From NCBI RefSeq assembly GCF_019396355.1, contig NZ_JAHKRK010000055.1, positions 1 through 37,803 of the forward strand: a DNA stretch of 37,803 nucleotides, read 5' to 3'. Of this stretch, positions 8,076-16,384 are shown piece after piece. The DNA is from Pseudonocardia nigra (GTDB lineage: Bacteria > Actinomycetota > Actinomycetes > Mycobacteriales > Pseudonocardiaceae). The first letter of the stretch is position 1. Each line of letters opens with the position of its first letter. The notes beneath the pieces are model-generated. The model made no database searches and was not told the origin of the DNA. It was given only the letters and a program-made list of their open reading frames with translations. A program made the translations under genes and the position numbers.

Positions 8076-9464
8076 ATGACCACCACCGACAGGCGGCCCG
8101 CCGACCTCCCGGGCGGCCACCCGAGCCCCGCCGCTGCGCAGCACCTCTGGGGCCACTTCACGCGCCTCGGCGCCGGAACCGCACCGCCGGTCATCGTGCG
8201 CGGCGAGGGGGTGCACATCGTCGACCAGCGGGGCAGGCGGATCCTCGACGGGCTGTCCGGGCTGTTCGTCGTGCAGGTCGGCCACGGACGCCGAGAGCTC
8301 GCCGAGGTCGCCGCGGCACAGGCGGCCGAGCTGGCCTACTTCCCGGTGTGGGGCTACGCCACGCCGCCCGCGCTGGAGCTGGCGGAGCGGCTCGCCCACC
8401 TCGCGCCCGGGCAACTCGACCGCGTCTTCTTCACCACGGGCGGCGGGGAGGCGATCGAGACCGCGTGGAAGGTCGCCAAGCAGCACTTCAAGCTCCGGGG
8501 CAAGCCGCTCAAGCACAAGGTGATCAGCCGCGCCGTCGCCTACCACGGCACGCCGCAGGGCGCGCTCGCGATCACGGGGCTCCCGGCGATGAAGCAGCAG
8601 TTCGAGCCGCTCACCCCGGGCGGTTTCCGGGTGCCGAACACCAACTCCTACCGCGTCCCTGCGCACGCGGACGACCCCGAGGCGTTCGGCCGCTGGGCGG
8701 CCGACCGCATCGAGGAGGCCATCCTCTTCGAGGGCCCGGACACCGTGGCAGCGGTCGTGCTCGAACCCGTGCAGAACTCGGGCGGCTGCTTCACGCCGCC
8801 ACCGGGCTACTTCGCCCGGGTCCGGGAGATCTGCGACGGGCACGACGTGCTGCTCGTATCGGACGAGGTGATCTGCGCGTTCGGCCGCCACGGCACGACC
8901 TTCGCCTGCGAGAAGTTCGGCTACGAGCCCGACATCATCACGTGCGCGAAGGGCATGAGCTCCGGCTACGGCCCGATCGGCGCCATGATCGCGAACGAGC
9001 GCGTGGTCGAGCCGTTCCTGCGCCCCGGGGTCGTCTTCCCGCACGGCCACACGTTCGGCGGCCACCCGGTGTCCGCGGCGGTCGCCATGGCCAACCTCGA
9101 CCTCATGGAGCGGGAACGGCTCAACGAGCGCGTCCTCGAGAACGAGTCGGCGTTCCGCGGCACGCTCGAGAGGCTGCTGGACCTCCCGATCGTCGGTGAC
9201 GTCCGCGGGGACGGCTACTTCTGGGCGCTCGAGCTGGTCAAGGACCGGGCGACCAAGGAGACCTTCGACGCCGGCGAGCGCGAGCGGCTGATCCGCGGGT
9301 TCCTGCCGGGCGCGCTGCTCGACAACGGCCTGTACTGCCGCCCGGACGACCGCGGCGACCCCGTCATCCAGCTCGCCCCGCCGCTCATCAGCGGCCAGGC
9401 GGAGTTCGACGCGATCGAGCAGATCCTGCGGCAGACGCTCCTGGAGGCGATGGCGGTGCTGTGA
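8076..9464 (+). CDS. Class III PLP aminotransferase (omega-amino acid:pyruvate type)
   Basis: A 462-residue fold-type I aminotransferase. The PLP region reads LLVSDEVICAFGRHG, with the aspartate that holds the pyridine nitrogen, and the Schiff-base lysine lies in TCAKGMSSGY. FFTTGGGEAIETAWK forms the phosphate-binding turn and HGHTFGGHPVSAA follows. This group moves the terminal amino group of beta-alanine, putrescine or other omega-amines to pyruvate. The gene lies 13 bases after the dehydrogenase stop with a GAGAGGA site. The pair would convert beta-alanine to malonate semialdehyde and on to acetyl-CoA. Family is certain; the beta-alanine substrate is inferred from the neighbours. Confidence 0.92.
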   Translation: MTTTDRRPADLPGGHPSPAAAQHLWGHFTRLGAGTAPPVIVRGEGVHIVDQRGRRILDGLSGLFVVQVGHGRRELAEVAAAQAAELAYFPVWGYATPPALELAERLAHLAPGQLDRVFFTTGGGEAIETAWKVAKQHFKLRGKPLKHKVISRAVAYHGTPQGALAITGLPAMKQQFEPLTPGGFRVPNTNSYRVPAHADDPEAFGRWAADRIEEAILFEGPDTVAAVVLEPVQNSGGCFTPPPGYFARVREICDGHDVLLVSDEVICAFGRHGTTFACEKFGYEPDIITCAKGMSSGYGPIGAMIANERVVEPFLRPGVVFPHGHTFGGHPVSAAVAMANLDLMERERLNERVLENESAFRGTLERLLDLPIVGDVRGDGYFWALELVKDRATKETFDAGERERLIRGFLPGALLDNGLYCRPDDRGDPVIQLAPPLISGQAEFDAIEQILRQTLLEAMAVL

Positions 9465-9504
9465 GCCGTTCCCGCCGCAACCTGCTCGGCGCTTGTCGGG
9501 GGCT

Positions 9505-10155
9505 TCAGCGGGGGGCCTCGCGGCTGACGGAGCCCGGACTGCGCCGAGACCTGGGGAGCAGTCCGTTGGCGATCACGTCGGTGGCGGTGTTGAGCAGTCC
9601 GCGCAGCTGGGCTTCGTCGCGGCGAAGGGCGTCGGGGCGCCAGTGCAGGCTGATGATCCCGTTCCAGGCTGCCCACAGCACGGTGGCGACGTCCTCCGGG
9701 TCGACGGGAGTCAGGTCACCTGCCTCGATGGCGCGGCGGAGTGCGACGACCATGCGCTTGTTCTGTTCGTCGACGGAGTGGGCGAGTCGTTCGGCCAGCT
9801 CGTGGCCGGCCTGGTACTGCCCCGGGAGGCTGGGGAACGCCAGCATCCGGAAGTAGTCGGGATGGGCGAGGTAGAAGTCGAGGTAGGCGTCTGCGGCGGC
9901 GTAGAGCTGCTGGAGGGGCGGGCCCCCGCTGAGGTAGGCGCGGTCCATGTAGTCCCGGTCCACCTGCAGGGCGTTCTCGACGACCGCCGCATGCAGGCCG
10001 GCCTTGGATCCGAAGTGGTTGTAGAGGGACCCCACCGCGACCCCGGCGCGGGTGGCGATGTCGTCGACGGTCACGTCGTCGACCGCGTGCGCCCGGAAGA
10101 GCTCCTCGGCCGCACGCAGCAGCGCGTTCACGGTCCGCTGCTTGCGGGGGTCCAT
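9505..10155 (-). CDS. TetR/AcrR-family repressor
   Basis: A 216-residue regulator. The N-terminal helix-turn-helix is clear (residues about 8-55: ALLRAAEELFRAHAVDDVTVDDIATRAGVAVGSLYNHFGSK is spread over that span). The all-helical C-terminal ligand domain follows, with aromatic residues in YFRMLAFPSLPG. The ATG start has GAGAGG upstream. It diverges from the amine-oxidase operon and the 217-bp gap holds two near-identical 17-bp palindromes, so it very likely represses that operon and itself. The inducer is unknown. It converges on the aminotransferase gene with a 40-base gap. Confidence 0.93.
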   Translation of the reverse strand: MDPRKQRTVNALLRAAEELFRAHAVDDVTVDDIATRAGVAVGSLYNHFGSKAGLHAAVVENALQVDRDYMDRAYLSGGPPLQQLYAAADAYLDFYLAHPDYFRMLAFPSLPGQYQAGHELAERLAHSVDEQNKRMVVALRRAIEAGDLTPVDPEDVATVLWAAWNGIISLHWRPDALRRDEAQLRGLLNTATDVIANGLLPRSRRSPGSVSREAPR

Positions 10156-10164
10156 ACGGCCTCT

Positions 10165-10181
10165 CTTGTAGTGATTGCAAG
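10165..10181. promoter_or_regulatory. TetR operator 1
   Basis: CTTGTAGTGATTGCAAG, an imperfect 17-bp palindrome ten bases from the TetR start codon. It shares CTTGTA and TTGCAAG with operator 2 and overlaps the -35 box (TTGCAA, 10175-10180) of the probable amine-oxidase promoter. Binding here would block both directions. Confidence 0.7.
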
Positions 10182-10203
10182 AACGTACCCGGCTTGCTAC
10201 CTT
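10175..10203 (+). promoter_or_regulatory. Probable promoter of the amine-oxidase operon
   Basis: TTGCAA (10175-10180) and TACCTT (10198-10203) are separated by exactly 17 bases and read toward the operon. This would give a leader of about 160 bases before the ATG at 10373. The -35 lies in TetR operator 1 and operator 2 lies just downstream of the start site, the usual arrangement for repression. Confidence 0.5.
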
Positions 10204-10217
10204 ACGCGCCATCGCTT

Positions 10218-10234
10218 CTTGTAACCGTTGCAAG
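10218..10234. promoter_or_regulatory. TetR operator 2
   Basis: CTTGTAACCGTTGCAAG is a better palindrome than operator 1: CTTG(T/C)AAC against GTTGCAAG with a single central base. The centres of the two sites are 53 bases apart, about five helical turns, so dimers would sit on the same DNA face. Confidence 0.7.
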
Positions 10235-10372
10235 GAATGTCGGGCGGGGGAGGGTCCCTGCGCTGCGAAGCAGGTGAACGCCCACGGTCCGGGCGGTGCG
10301 GTGGCGGCTCGGCCTGGATGTGCTGGTCTCCCGCAACCCACTCGACCGCGATCGGCGACCGGGAGGACCACG

Positions 10373-11748
10373 ATGAGGACAGCGGCGACCGAGGTCGTGG
10401 TGGTCGGCGCCGGCATCTCCGGGTTGATCGCCGCCCGGCGGCTGGCCGAGGCCGGCCATCGGGTCACGGTGCTGGAGGCCCGGGAGCGGGTGGGTGGCCG
10501 CACCCGGGGCGCCGAGCTCGGCGACGGCCGGGTCGTCGAGCTGGGCGGCCAGTTCACCGGCCCCGGGCAGGACGCGGTCGCGCCGAGCTCGGCGTGCCGA
10601 CGTTCCCGACCCACATCACGGGCACGCACCTGCTGCGGTTGGGCGGCCGGACCCGACGCTGGCACGGGGCGCTCCCGCCGCTCGGCGCCGCGGCGTCCGT
10701 GGCGTTCGCCGGGGCGGGGTGGCGGCTCGACCGGATGGCGCGCGCGGTTTCGCCCGAGGCGCCCTGGCTCGCCCCACGGGCGGCGGTGTGGGACGGCGAG
10801 ACGCTCGCCGGCTGGGCCCGCCGCAACGTGTCCTCGGCGCGGGCCCGCGCGCTGCTGGCCACGGTGGTGCGTGCGGTGTGGTCGGTGGAACCGGGGGACG
10901 TCTCGCTGCTGCACGTCCTCGCGTGCATCCGGGCGGCGGGCGGCCTGCAGCGGCTGACCGGGACGCGCGGTGGCGCGCAGCAGGACCGTTTCGTCGGCGG
11001 CTCGCACCGCATCGCCGAACTGCTCGCCGAGCGACTTCCCGAGCCGCCTCTGCTCGGGCGTCCGGTACGGCGGATCGCCCAGGACGACGACCATGTCACC
11101 GTCCACGCCGACGGCGTCGTCGTCGAGGCGCACCGGGTGATCGTCGCGCTGCCGCCGATGCTGGCGAGCCGCATCGACTACCAGCCGGCGATGCCAGCAG
11201 GCCGCGCCCAGCTGCTGGCCCGTACGCCGCAGGGAACCACGCTGAAGTGCCTCGCCGTCTACGACACCCCGTTCTGGCGGCGGGCCGGCCTGTCCGGTCA
11301 CGTCGTCAGCGACGAGGGGCCGGACAGCGCCACCTTCGACAACTCCCCGCCGGAGGGTTCTCCGGGCGTCCTGCTCGGGTTCGTCGTCGGCGCCCACGCG
11401 ACCCGGCTGCTCATGCGCACCCCCGAGGAGCGTCGCCGCGCGGTGCTGCCGGCCTTCGGCAGCTGGTTCGGCGACGCCGCGACCACGCCGCGGACGTTCC
11501 TGGTCGGATCGTGGTCCGAGGACGAATGGACCCGCGGCTGCTACGCGGGCTACTTCGTGCCCGGTGCCTGGACGTCCTTCGGGCAGTGGCTGCGCACCCC
11601 GCACGGCCGCATCCACTGGGCCGGAACGGAGACGGCAAACCGCTGGATCGGTTTCATGGGCGGGGCGGTCACGGCAGGCGAACGGGCGGCCGACGAGGTC
11701 CACCGCGCCCTCGCGTCCGACGCCGCCCCGGTCGGGACGGCGCGATGA
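10373..11748 (+). pseudogene. Flavin-containing amine oxidase/FAD oxidoreductase with a frameshift near residue 69
   Basis: The start at 10373 (GGGAGGA upstream) gives a perfect dinucleotide-binding fold: [21 protein letters not shown], then [12 protein letters not shown]. After FTGPGQDAV (ends 10579) the frame is lost. The continuation [14 protein letters not shown] resumes at 10582 in another frame and then runs intact to TGA at 11748, ending with the FAD-binding GRIHWAGTETANRWIGFMGGAV typical of monoamine-oxidase-like flavoenzymes. By comparison with the usual spacing (GPTQDRVLALAAELG), about ten bases are missing. The two halves would encode about 458 residues. As given, no full enzyme is made, although four downstream genes remain intact. 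It is a real deletion or a sequence error. The natural substrate is unknown. Confidence 0.85.
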
Positions 11749-12143
11749 CCGAGCACCGCTGGTGCTGGACGCTGTCCCTGCTCGGCGGCGGCTACCTCGT
11801 GCTGGCCGGCTGGGCCGCCGCGCACCCGCCGACGTTCACCACGGTCCTGGCGAACTTCGGGCCGGCGAACGACCACCTCGTCCGCGACTTCGCCGCCTGC
11901 GCCGCCACCTTCGGTCTCGGCCTCGTCGTCGCCGGGCGCCGGCCGCACTGGCGCACGCCCGCGCTCACGCTGTCCGCGCTCTGGAACGGCCTCCACGCAC
12001 TGAGCCACATCCACGACGTCGCCGACGCGGAGCCGGCGATCGTCGGCCCGGTCGAAGCCGCGGTGCTGGTCGCCGTGACGGGGCTGTTCGCCTGGCTCAC
12101 CCGGCTCAGCCTGACCGACGCAGCCTCGAAGGAGACCCGATGA
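11745..12143 (+). CDS. Small four-helix membrane protein, unknown function
   Basis: A 132-residue protein with four hydrophobic stretches (around residues 8-25, 45-62, 70-85 and 100-120) joined by short charged loops. It has DoxX-like proportions, but no motif lets me name a family. A histidine cluster (LHALSHIHDVAD) lies before the last helix. The ATG overlaps the previous stop (ATGA), so translation is coupled to the amine-oxidase gene. It is co-operonic with two SnoaL-like proteins and a hydrolase under the TetR repressor. Confidence 0.8.
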   Translation: MTEHRWCWTLSLLGGGYLVLAGWAAAHPPTFTTVLANFGPANDHLVRDFAACAATFGLGLVVAGRRPHWRTPALTLSALWNGLHALSHIHDVADAEPAIVGPVEAAVLVAVTGLFAWLTRLSLTDAASKETR

Positions 12144-12595
12144 CGTCGCGCGACGCACCCGACCTGGCCCGCCTCGCCCAGCGCTACGGCGAGGCGTGGA
12201 ACGCCCACGACCTCGACGCCGTCATGGCCATGCACACCGACGACACGGTGTTCCGCCTGCATCTGCTCGACGCTCCCGAGATCACCGGACGCACCGCGGT
12301 GCGCGACGGCTTCGCCGGTCTCCTCGCCCTCTGGCCCGACATCTTCTTCAGCACCGACGCGCTGGTCCTCGGCGGCGGGTTCTTCGTCCACCAGTACGTG
12401 ATCACCGGCACCCTCGCCGCGCCCATGCCCTTCGGTGCCGCCCTCGCCCACCCCACCGGGACGGCCGTCCGGTTCGCCGGCGTCGACGTGATCACCGTTT
12501 GTGGTGAGCGCGTGCACCGCAAGGAGACCTACCTCGACACCGCGGGCGCCGCGGCCCGGCTCGGCCTGTTCGACGCCGTCGGCGCGGCGCGGTGA
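12140..12595 (+). CDS. SnoaL/NTF2-like protein
   Basis: A 151-residue alpha+beta barrel protein. The start YGEAWNAHDLDAVMAMHTDDTVFRLH is the standard SnoaL-like opening helix, followed by GRTAVRDGFAGLLALWPDI and a beta sheet ending in VHRKETYLDT. Such proteins act as small cyclases, isomerases, hydrolases or ligand carriers. The ATG overlaps the upstream stop (ATGA). Two different SnoaL-like genes in succession suggest successive steps on one small hydrophobic substrate. The reaction cannot be read from the sequence. Confidence 0.85.
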   Translation: MTSRDAPDLARLAQRYGEAWNAHDLDAVMAMHTDDTVFRLHLLDAPEITGRTAVRDGFAGLLALWPDIFFSTDALVLGGGFFVHQYVITGTLAAPMPFGAALAHPTGTAVRFAGVDVITVCGERVHRKETYLDTAGAAARLGLFDAVGAAR

Positions 12596-13068
12596 ACACG
12601 ACCACGAGCTGGTCGCAGGCGCACGACCGAGTGCTCGAGGGGTTCAGCGCGGGCTGGCGTCGACCGCATCCGCACGCCTGGGACGACGTCCTGGCCGAGG
12701 ACGTCGTCTTCACCCAGCCGCTGCTGCGCCCCGGCACCGGACCCGCGCACTGGCACGAGGAGGCCCGCCGTCTGCTCGCGTTCGCGCCCGACCTGACCGG
12801 CGAGGTGCTGAGCTGGGCGGCGCGCGACGACGTCATGTTCATCGACCTCCGCCTGACCGCCACGGTCGGCGGGGCACCGGTGACCGTCCGCACGGTCGAC
12901 CGGCTCCGCGTCACGCCGTCCGGCCGAATCGTCCGCCGCGACGCGTCCTTCGACTGGTGGCCGGTCGCCCGGGCCGTGCTCCTGCGCCCGAGCGCCTGGT
13001 GGCGGTGGTGGCGTTCCGGCGTGGGTCCGCTGATCGGCCGCCGACCGCTCCTGGGAGGTAGCCCATGA
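12592..13068 (+). CDS. Second SnoaL/NTF2-like protein with a basic, Trp-rich tail
   Basis: A 158-residue protein starting at a GTG that overlaps the previous stop (GTGA). The pattern HAWDDVLAEDVVFTQPLL, then strands VLSWAARDDVMFIDLRLTATVGG and VRTVDRLRVTPSGRIVRRDASFDWW, is that of the SnoaL-like polyketide-cyclase fold. The end (RPSAWWRWWRSGVGPL) is rich in tryptophan and arginine and may touch a membrane. It is only distantly similar to the gene before it. It may act on the same substrate as its neighbours; no direct evidence. Confidence 0.8.
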   Translation: MNTTTSWSQAHDRVLEGFSAGWRRPHPHAWDDVLAEDVVFTQPLLRPGTGPAHWHEEARRLLAFAPDLTGEVLSWAARDDVMFIDLRLTATVGGAPVTVRTVDRLRVTPSGRIVRRDASFDWWPVARAVLLRPSAWWRWWRSGVGPLIGRRPLLGGSP

Positions 13069-13961
13069 CGACATCGGTTCCCGAGCACTGGCGAGACCCC
13101 CGGCTGGGCCCGACCCGCACCGTGCGACTGTCCGGCGGAACGGTCGAATACCACGACCGTGGCGACGGGCCCGTGCTGGTGTTCGTCCACGGCTACCTCG
13201 TCAACGCCAACATCTGGCGCGAGCTCGTCCCCCTGCTCGCCGACCGGTTCCGCTGCATCACGCCCGACTGGCCGCTGGGCTCACACCGCGTCCCCATGCA
13301 CCGGGACGCCGACCTCTCACCGCTGGGCATCGCCCACGTGATCGCGGAGCTGCTCGACGCCCTCGAGCTCACCGACGTCACGTTGATCGGAAACGACTCC
13401 GGTGGCGCCTACGCCCAGCTCGCCGCCGCCGAACGCCCGGAACGGCTCGGCAGGCTCGTCCTCAACTCCTGCGAGACCCCCTGGTGCTCCTGGCCCCCGA
13501 GCCCCGGGGGATTCGGGCTGCTCAAGGCGGCCGCACAACACGCCGGCACGCACCGCGCGCTGTACCAGGTCCTGCGCCTCCCGTCGACGTGGCGATGGCG
13601 CAACACCTACGGCTGGTTGGCGAAGTATCCGATCGACACGACGGTGATGCGCAGCTACGTCCGTCCCGTCCTGCGCGATCCGGCCATCCGAGGCGACGGC
13701 CGCAAGGCGATCGCCGGCGTCTCCGCCAGTTACCTTCAGTCCATCTCCGACCGGCTCCGGCATTCCTTCTCCCGGCCCGTGCTGTGCGCGTGGGCCGCCG
13801 ACGACCGCGTCTTCCCGGTCACCCACGCCCAGCGGTACGCGCGCTCCCTCGGAGCCGACCTTCGCACCATCGCCGACTCCTACACCTACACGGCCGAGGA
13901 TCAACCCCGGCACACCGCCGAGGTGCTGAGTGGGTGGATCTCGTCGAGGTCGGCACCGTGA
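13065..13961 (+). CDS. Alpha/beta hydrolase with an Asp in the nucleophile position
   Basis: A 298-residue alpha/beta hydrolase. The oxyanion motif is VFVHGYL (residues 39-45). The nucleophile elbow reads GNDSGG (109-114), which places Asp111 where esterases have Ser. This is the arrangement of epoxide hydrolases and haloalkane dehalogenases. The acid is probably in CAWAADDRVFP and the histidine in EDQPRHTAEVL. The ATG overlaps the previous stop. It is the last gene of the TetR-controlled operon, followed by a palindromic repeat. An epoxide hydrolase or dehalogenase role is possible but the substrate is unknown. Confidence 0.88.
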   Translation: MTTSVPEHWRDPRLGPTRTVRLSGGTVEYHDRGDGPVLVFVHGYLVNANIWRELVPLLADRFRCITPDWPLGSHRVPMHRDADLSPLGIAHVIAELLDALELTDVTLIGNDSGGAYAQLAAAERPERLGRLVLNSCETPWCSWPPSPGGFGLLKAAAQHAGTHRALYQVLRLPSTWRWRNTYGWLAKYPIDTTVMRSYVRPVLRDPAIRGDGRKAIAGVSASYLQSISDRLRHSFSRPVLCAWAADDRVFPVTHAQRYARSLGADLRTIADSYTYTAEDQPRHTAEVLSGWISSRSAP

Positions 13962-14022
13962 CCCCTGGTCCGCCGGCTCGTCCGTCGGGACCACGCCGTC
14001 ACGGTGCTCCCGGGAGCGGGAC

Positions 14023-14088
14023 GGCACACACCGCCGGTCGGCGGCACACATGGCCGGCGCTGTGTGCGGCCTACCCGCGGCGTGTGTC
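14023..14088. repeat. Four-unit palindromic repeat, copy A
   Basis: Two GGCACACA units (14023-14030, 14043-14050) are followed by two inverted units (TGTGTGC at 14061, GTGTGTC at 14082), about 20 bases apart within each arm. The arms can fold into a long imperfect hairpin. The inner left arm GCACACATGGCCG is identical to that of copy B at 17049. It lies downstream of the hydrolase gene and overlaps the end of the FAD-monooxygenase remnant, so it could serve as a bidirectional terminator. Confidence 0.6.
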
Positions 14089-14486
14089 GCCGAGGTAGGC
14101 CGGCGGCCCGGGCGGAAGAGCAGGGGCGTCGACGGTGGCCCGGTCGCCGGCGCGGGTTCCCGGGCGGCCCCGCCCGGTGGCGTAGGTGACCGCGAGCTCG
14201 GACAGGGTCTGCGCCATCGTGCGCCGCACCACGGGCAGGCGCCCGACCACGCCGAGCAGGGCGTTGCGGACGGTGCGGCGGGCCCGGCCGTGCAGGGTGG
14301 CGAGCGTGGTGAGCCGGTGGGCACGGACCACGTCCTGGGCGACCGGCCGCCGTTCGGCCTCGTAGGTGTCGAGCAGCTCGGCGTCCGCCCGCCCGTGGCA
14401 CACCAAGGCGAGCTTCCAGGCCAGGTTGACGGCGTCCTGGATGCCGGTGTTCATGCCCTGGCCGCCGCCGAACCGGTGATCGCCGG
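14071..14486 (-). pseudogene. C-terminal remnant of an FAD-dependent monooxygenase
   Basis: The reverse strand encodes about 138 residues that match the end of PHBH/phenol-hydroxylase-type flavoproteins: [21 protein letters not shown], then [20 protein letters not shown], ending with TAG at 14071. The first several hundred residues, including the NADPH and first FAD motifs, are absent. The block before the homology reads GDHRF where the family has GDAAHRF, so erosion has begun. Upstream DNA carries the promoter of the 14660 gene. This is a decayed leftover, not a functional gene. Confidence 0.8.
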
Positions 14487-14589
14487 ACGAGCGGGCCCGG
14501 CGCGCATGGCCTGACCGCGTCCGGGCACGATACGTAAGCAGCCGGTCACCCGGATTCCCGATTTTCCCGCGATCGGGGCCGCGAGTAGT

Positions 14590-14618
14590 TTGACAGATCG
14601 CAATCGAGCGAATACGGA
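14590..14618 (+). promoter_or_regulatory. Probable promoter of the 2TM gene
   Basis: A consensus TTGACA (14590-14595) is followed by a 17-base spacer and TACGGA (14613-14618), in a locally AT-richer patch. It reads toward the gene starting at 14660 and gives a leader of about 35 bases containing GGGGGG as a ribosome site. Confidence 0.5.
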
Positions 14619-14659
14619 GCGCACTTGTCCGTGCAGCCACCGATGAAGGGGGGCGGCCG

Positions 14660-15661
14660 GTGAACGCCGAGGTGGCACGGGGTGACAACCTGATCAAGGA
14701 GATGTTCTGGACCCGGACTGGACTTCTGCTCCTCGTCCTCGTCGTGGTCGCGGGGTCGTCACTCGCCGTATCGACCGTTATGCCGGGCGGCACGCCGAAG
14801 AACCTCGTCGTCGCGCTCGGCACCGGGACGCTGATCGCCGCGGTCGTGGGGTTCGGGCAGACGGTGATCACCGCCACCGCCGCTCAGCGCGCGATGGTCA
14901 CCCCGCTCATCGAGGAGAACCGGCGTGCGCTGCAGGAGTTGAGCGCCGAGTACCGCTCGCTCAACCGCGAATTCTTCCCCACCCACGTCTTCCAGCCGAG
15001 CGACGTCCCCGACCCGGCGTTCAACCAACTGCTGATGCAGGACCTACAGGGCAGCAGGCAGTACTTCTTCCGCGGGTTCTCCGCGCGCCACGCCGCGGCG
15101 CGCCTGCTGCTGTCCCGCGGGGAACGGGAGCTCCGAGCGGTGGTGGCCGACCCGACGGAGCGATCGGCGATCGGTGGCCGGGCCCGCTATCTGATCCGGC
15201 ACGACGGGGTCGACGCCGACAGCGAGACGATCCAGGCCGAGCTGCACGACGAGATCTACATCGGGCTGGTCGGGCTCTACCTGGCGCGCAGCCACTGCAG
15301 CCGGATCGACATCACCATGATCGCCGATCCGCCGCTGGACCGGATCGAGATGTTCGACGACAGCGTGTGGGTCACGCTCTACAGTGACGCGGGCGCCACG
15401 GGTAGCCTGTATCCCCGCACGCTGCGGTTCTCCGAGGGCTCCTTCATCTACAACATGGAACGTGCCGAGTTCGGCCGGATCGGCAATTCCCGGCAGGCCC
15501 GTCACGTCCTGCTGGCCCCTGACACCTCGCGCCGCGACTTCCTGCTCCAGTTCGAGAACGTCACCGGATCGCGGCTGTCGGCGAGACAGTTCACCGAGCT
15601 GGAGGAGAAGTTCCGCCGCTTTCGTCACGAGTTCTGCACGCTGGCCGAGCTGGGGAGCTGA
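14660..15661 (+). CDS. Two-TM membrane protein with a large cytosolic domain, unknown function
   Basis: A 333-residue protein with a GTG start and a G-rich ribosome site. Residues about 21-42 and 49-72 are hydrophobic helices joined by a short loop, so both termini should face the cytosol. A short heptad-like helix follows ([21 protein letters not shown]). The remaining 230 residues contain [19 protein letters not shown], a strand-rich part, and [16 protein letters not shown]. The order resembles catalytically empty phospholipase D-like folds in some actinobacterial proteins, but no HKD motif is present; this is a weak impression. It is followed five bases later by a cupin-like gene. A membrane sensor or effector is possible. 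I do not recognise the family. Confidence 0.8.
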   Translation: MNAEVARGDNLIKEMFWTRTGLLLLVLVVVAGSSLAVSTVMPGGTPKNLVVALGTGTLIAAVVGFGQTVITATAAQRAMVTPLIEENRRALQELSAEYRSLNREFFPTHVFQPSDVPDPAFNQLLMQDLQGSRQYFFRGFSARHAAARLLLSRGERELRAVVADPTERSAIGGRARYLIRHDGVDADSETIQAELHDEIYIGLVGLYLARSHCSRIDITMIADPPLDRIEMFDDSVWVTLYSDAGATGSLYPRTLRFSEGSFIYNMERAEFGRIGNSRQARHVLLAPDTSRRDFLLQFENVTGSRLSARQFTELEEKFRRFRHEFCTLAELGS

Positions 15662-15666
15662 GACCT

Positions 15667-16302
15667 GTGTCGACCGATGAGGTCATGGACGAGCTGGCGG
15701 AGGAGTTGGCCGGGGTGCGTGTCGCATGTCCGCACCGGTGGCCTGCCCTCTTTCCCGCCTTCCGCACCTGGGCGGAGCAGCCGGATCTGCGGGAGAAGCT
15801 GCGCGATCACCTGCGGCGACTGCAGGGTAGCGACACCGCCGACCTGGGCAACCGGTCCCGGGAGACGACCACGCACTTCGCCTGGTGCGTCCGCGACCGC
15901 ACCGGTGAACCCTTCTCGTTCTGGCTGCACGAGTACAAACCGCAGCGGGACTGGCGGCCGGGGTACGCCGACTCCGTGCACAACCATCGGTACCATTTCT
16001 GCACCACCTTGCTGCGCGGCGACTACCTGCACGAGCGCCACCACGTCGTCACGGATCCGGTCACCGGGCTCATCTCGGCCACGGAACTGGTCCGCAGCTC
16101 CACATGCACGACGGGCGATTCCGGCTACCTGCTCACCGGCGATTTCCACCGCATCCCGCGGGCGGCCGACGGAACGCTGACATTCCTGGTGAAATCCCGT
16201 CAGATCGCGCCGTGGAGCCTGTCCTACGATCCCGCGACGCACACCGGCCACCGGCACGTTCCCGTCGAGGAGCGGCTCGCCGAGTTCGTCCGGACCATGT
16301 GA
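15667..16302 (+). CDS. Cupin-fold protein, cysteine-dioxygenase-like architecture
   Basis: A 211-residue protein with a GTG start five bases after the previous stop and GGGAG upstream. Metal-site marks are SVHNHRYHF (His105, His107, His110) followed by LLRGDYLHERHH, and a second cupin motif with GDFHRI (His161) and LTFLVKSRQ. The layout recalls cysteine dioxygenase and related thiol or amine dioxygenases, but the central motif differs from the canonical one. The substrate is unknown. Tight linkage to the 2TM gene and proximity to the HD gene suggest a joint function. Confidence 0.75.
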   Translation: MSTDEVMDELAEELAGVRVACPHRWPALFPAFRTWAEQPDLREKLRDHLRRLQGSDTADLGNRSRETTTHFAWCVRDRTGEPFSFWLHEYKPQRDWRPGYADSVHNHRYHFCTTLLRGDYLHERHHVVTDPVTGLISATELVRSSTCTTGDSGYLLTGDFHRIPRAADGTLTFLVKSRQIAPWSLSYDPATHTGHRHVPVEERLAEFVRTM

Positions 16303-16384
16303 GGCAGGGAGGCGCCCGGAGACACCGTGTAGTGCGACGGTCTAGGATCCACCAGCCAGTTCGTCGGCAGGGCTGGAGGGTGCG

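Noticed and set aside
13317..14070. Minus-strand continuation of open frames across the alpha/beta hydrolase gene.
   Set aside because: No homology; the monooxygenase remnant ends at the TAG at 14071.
14660..15661. Active phospholipase D effector.
   Set aside because: The fold impression is weak and no HKD motif is present.
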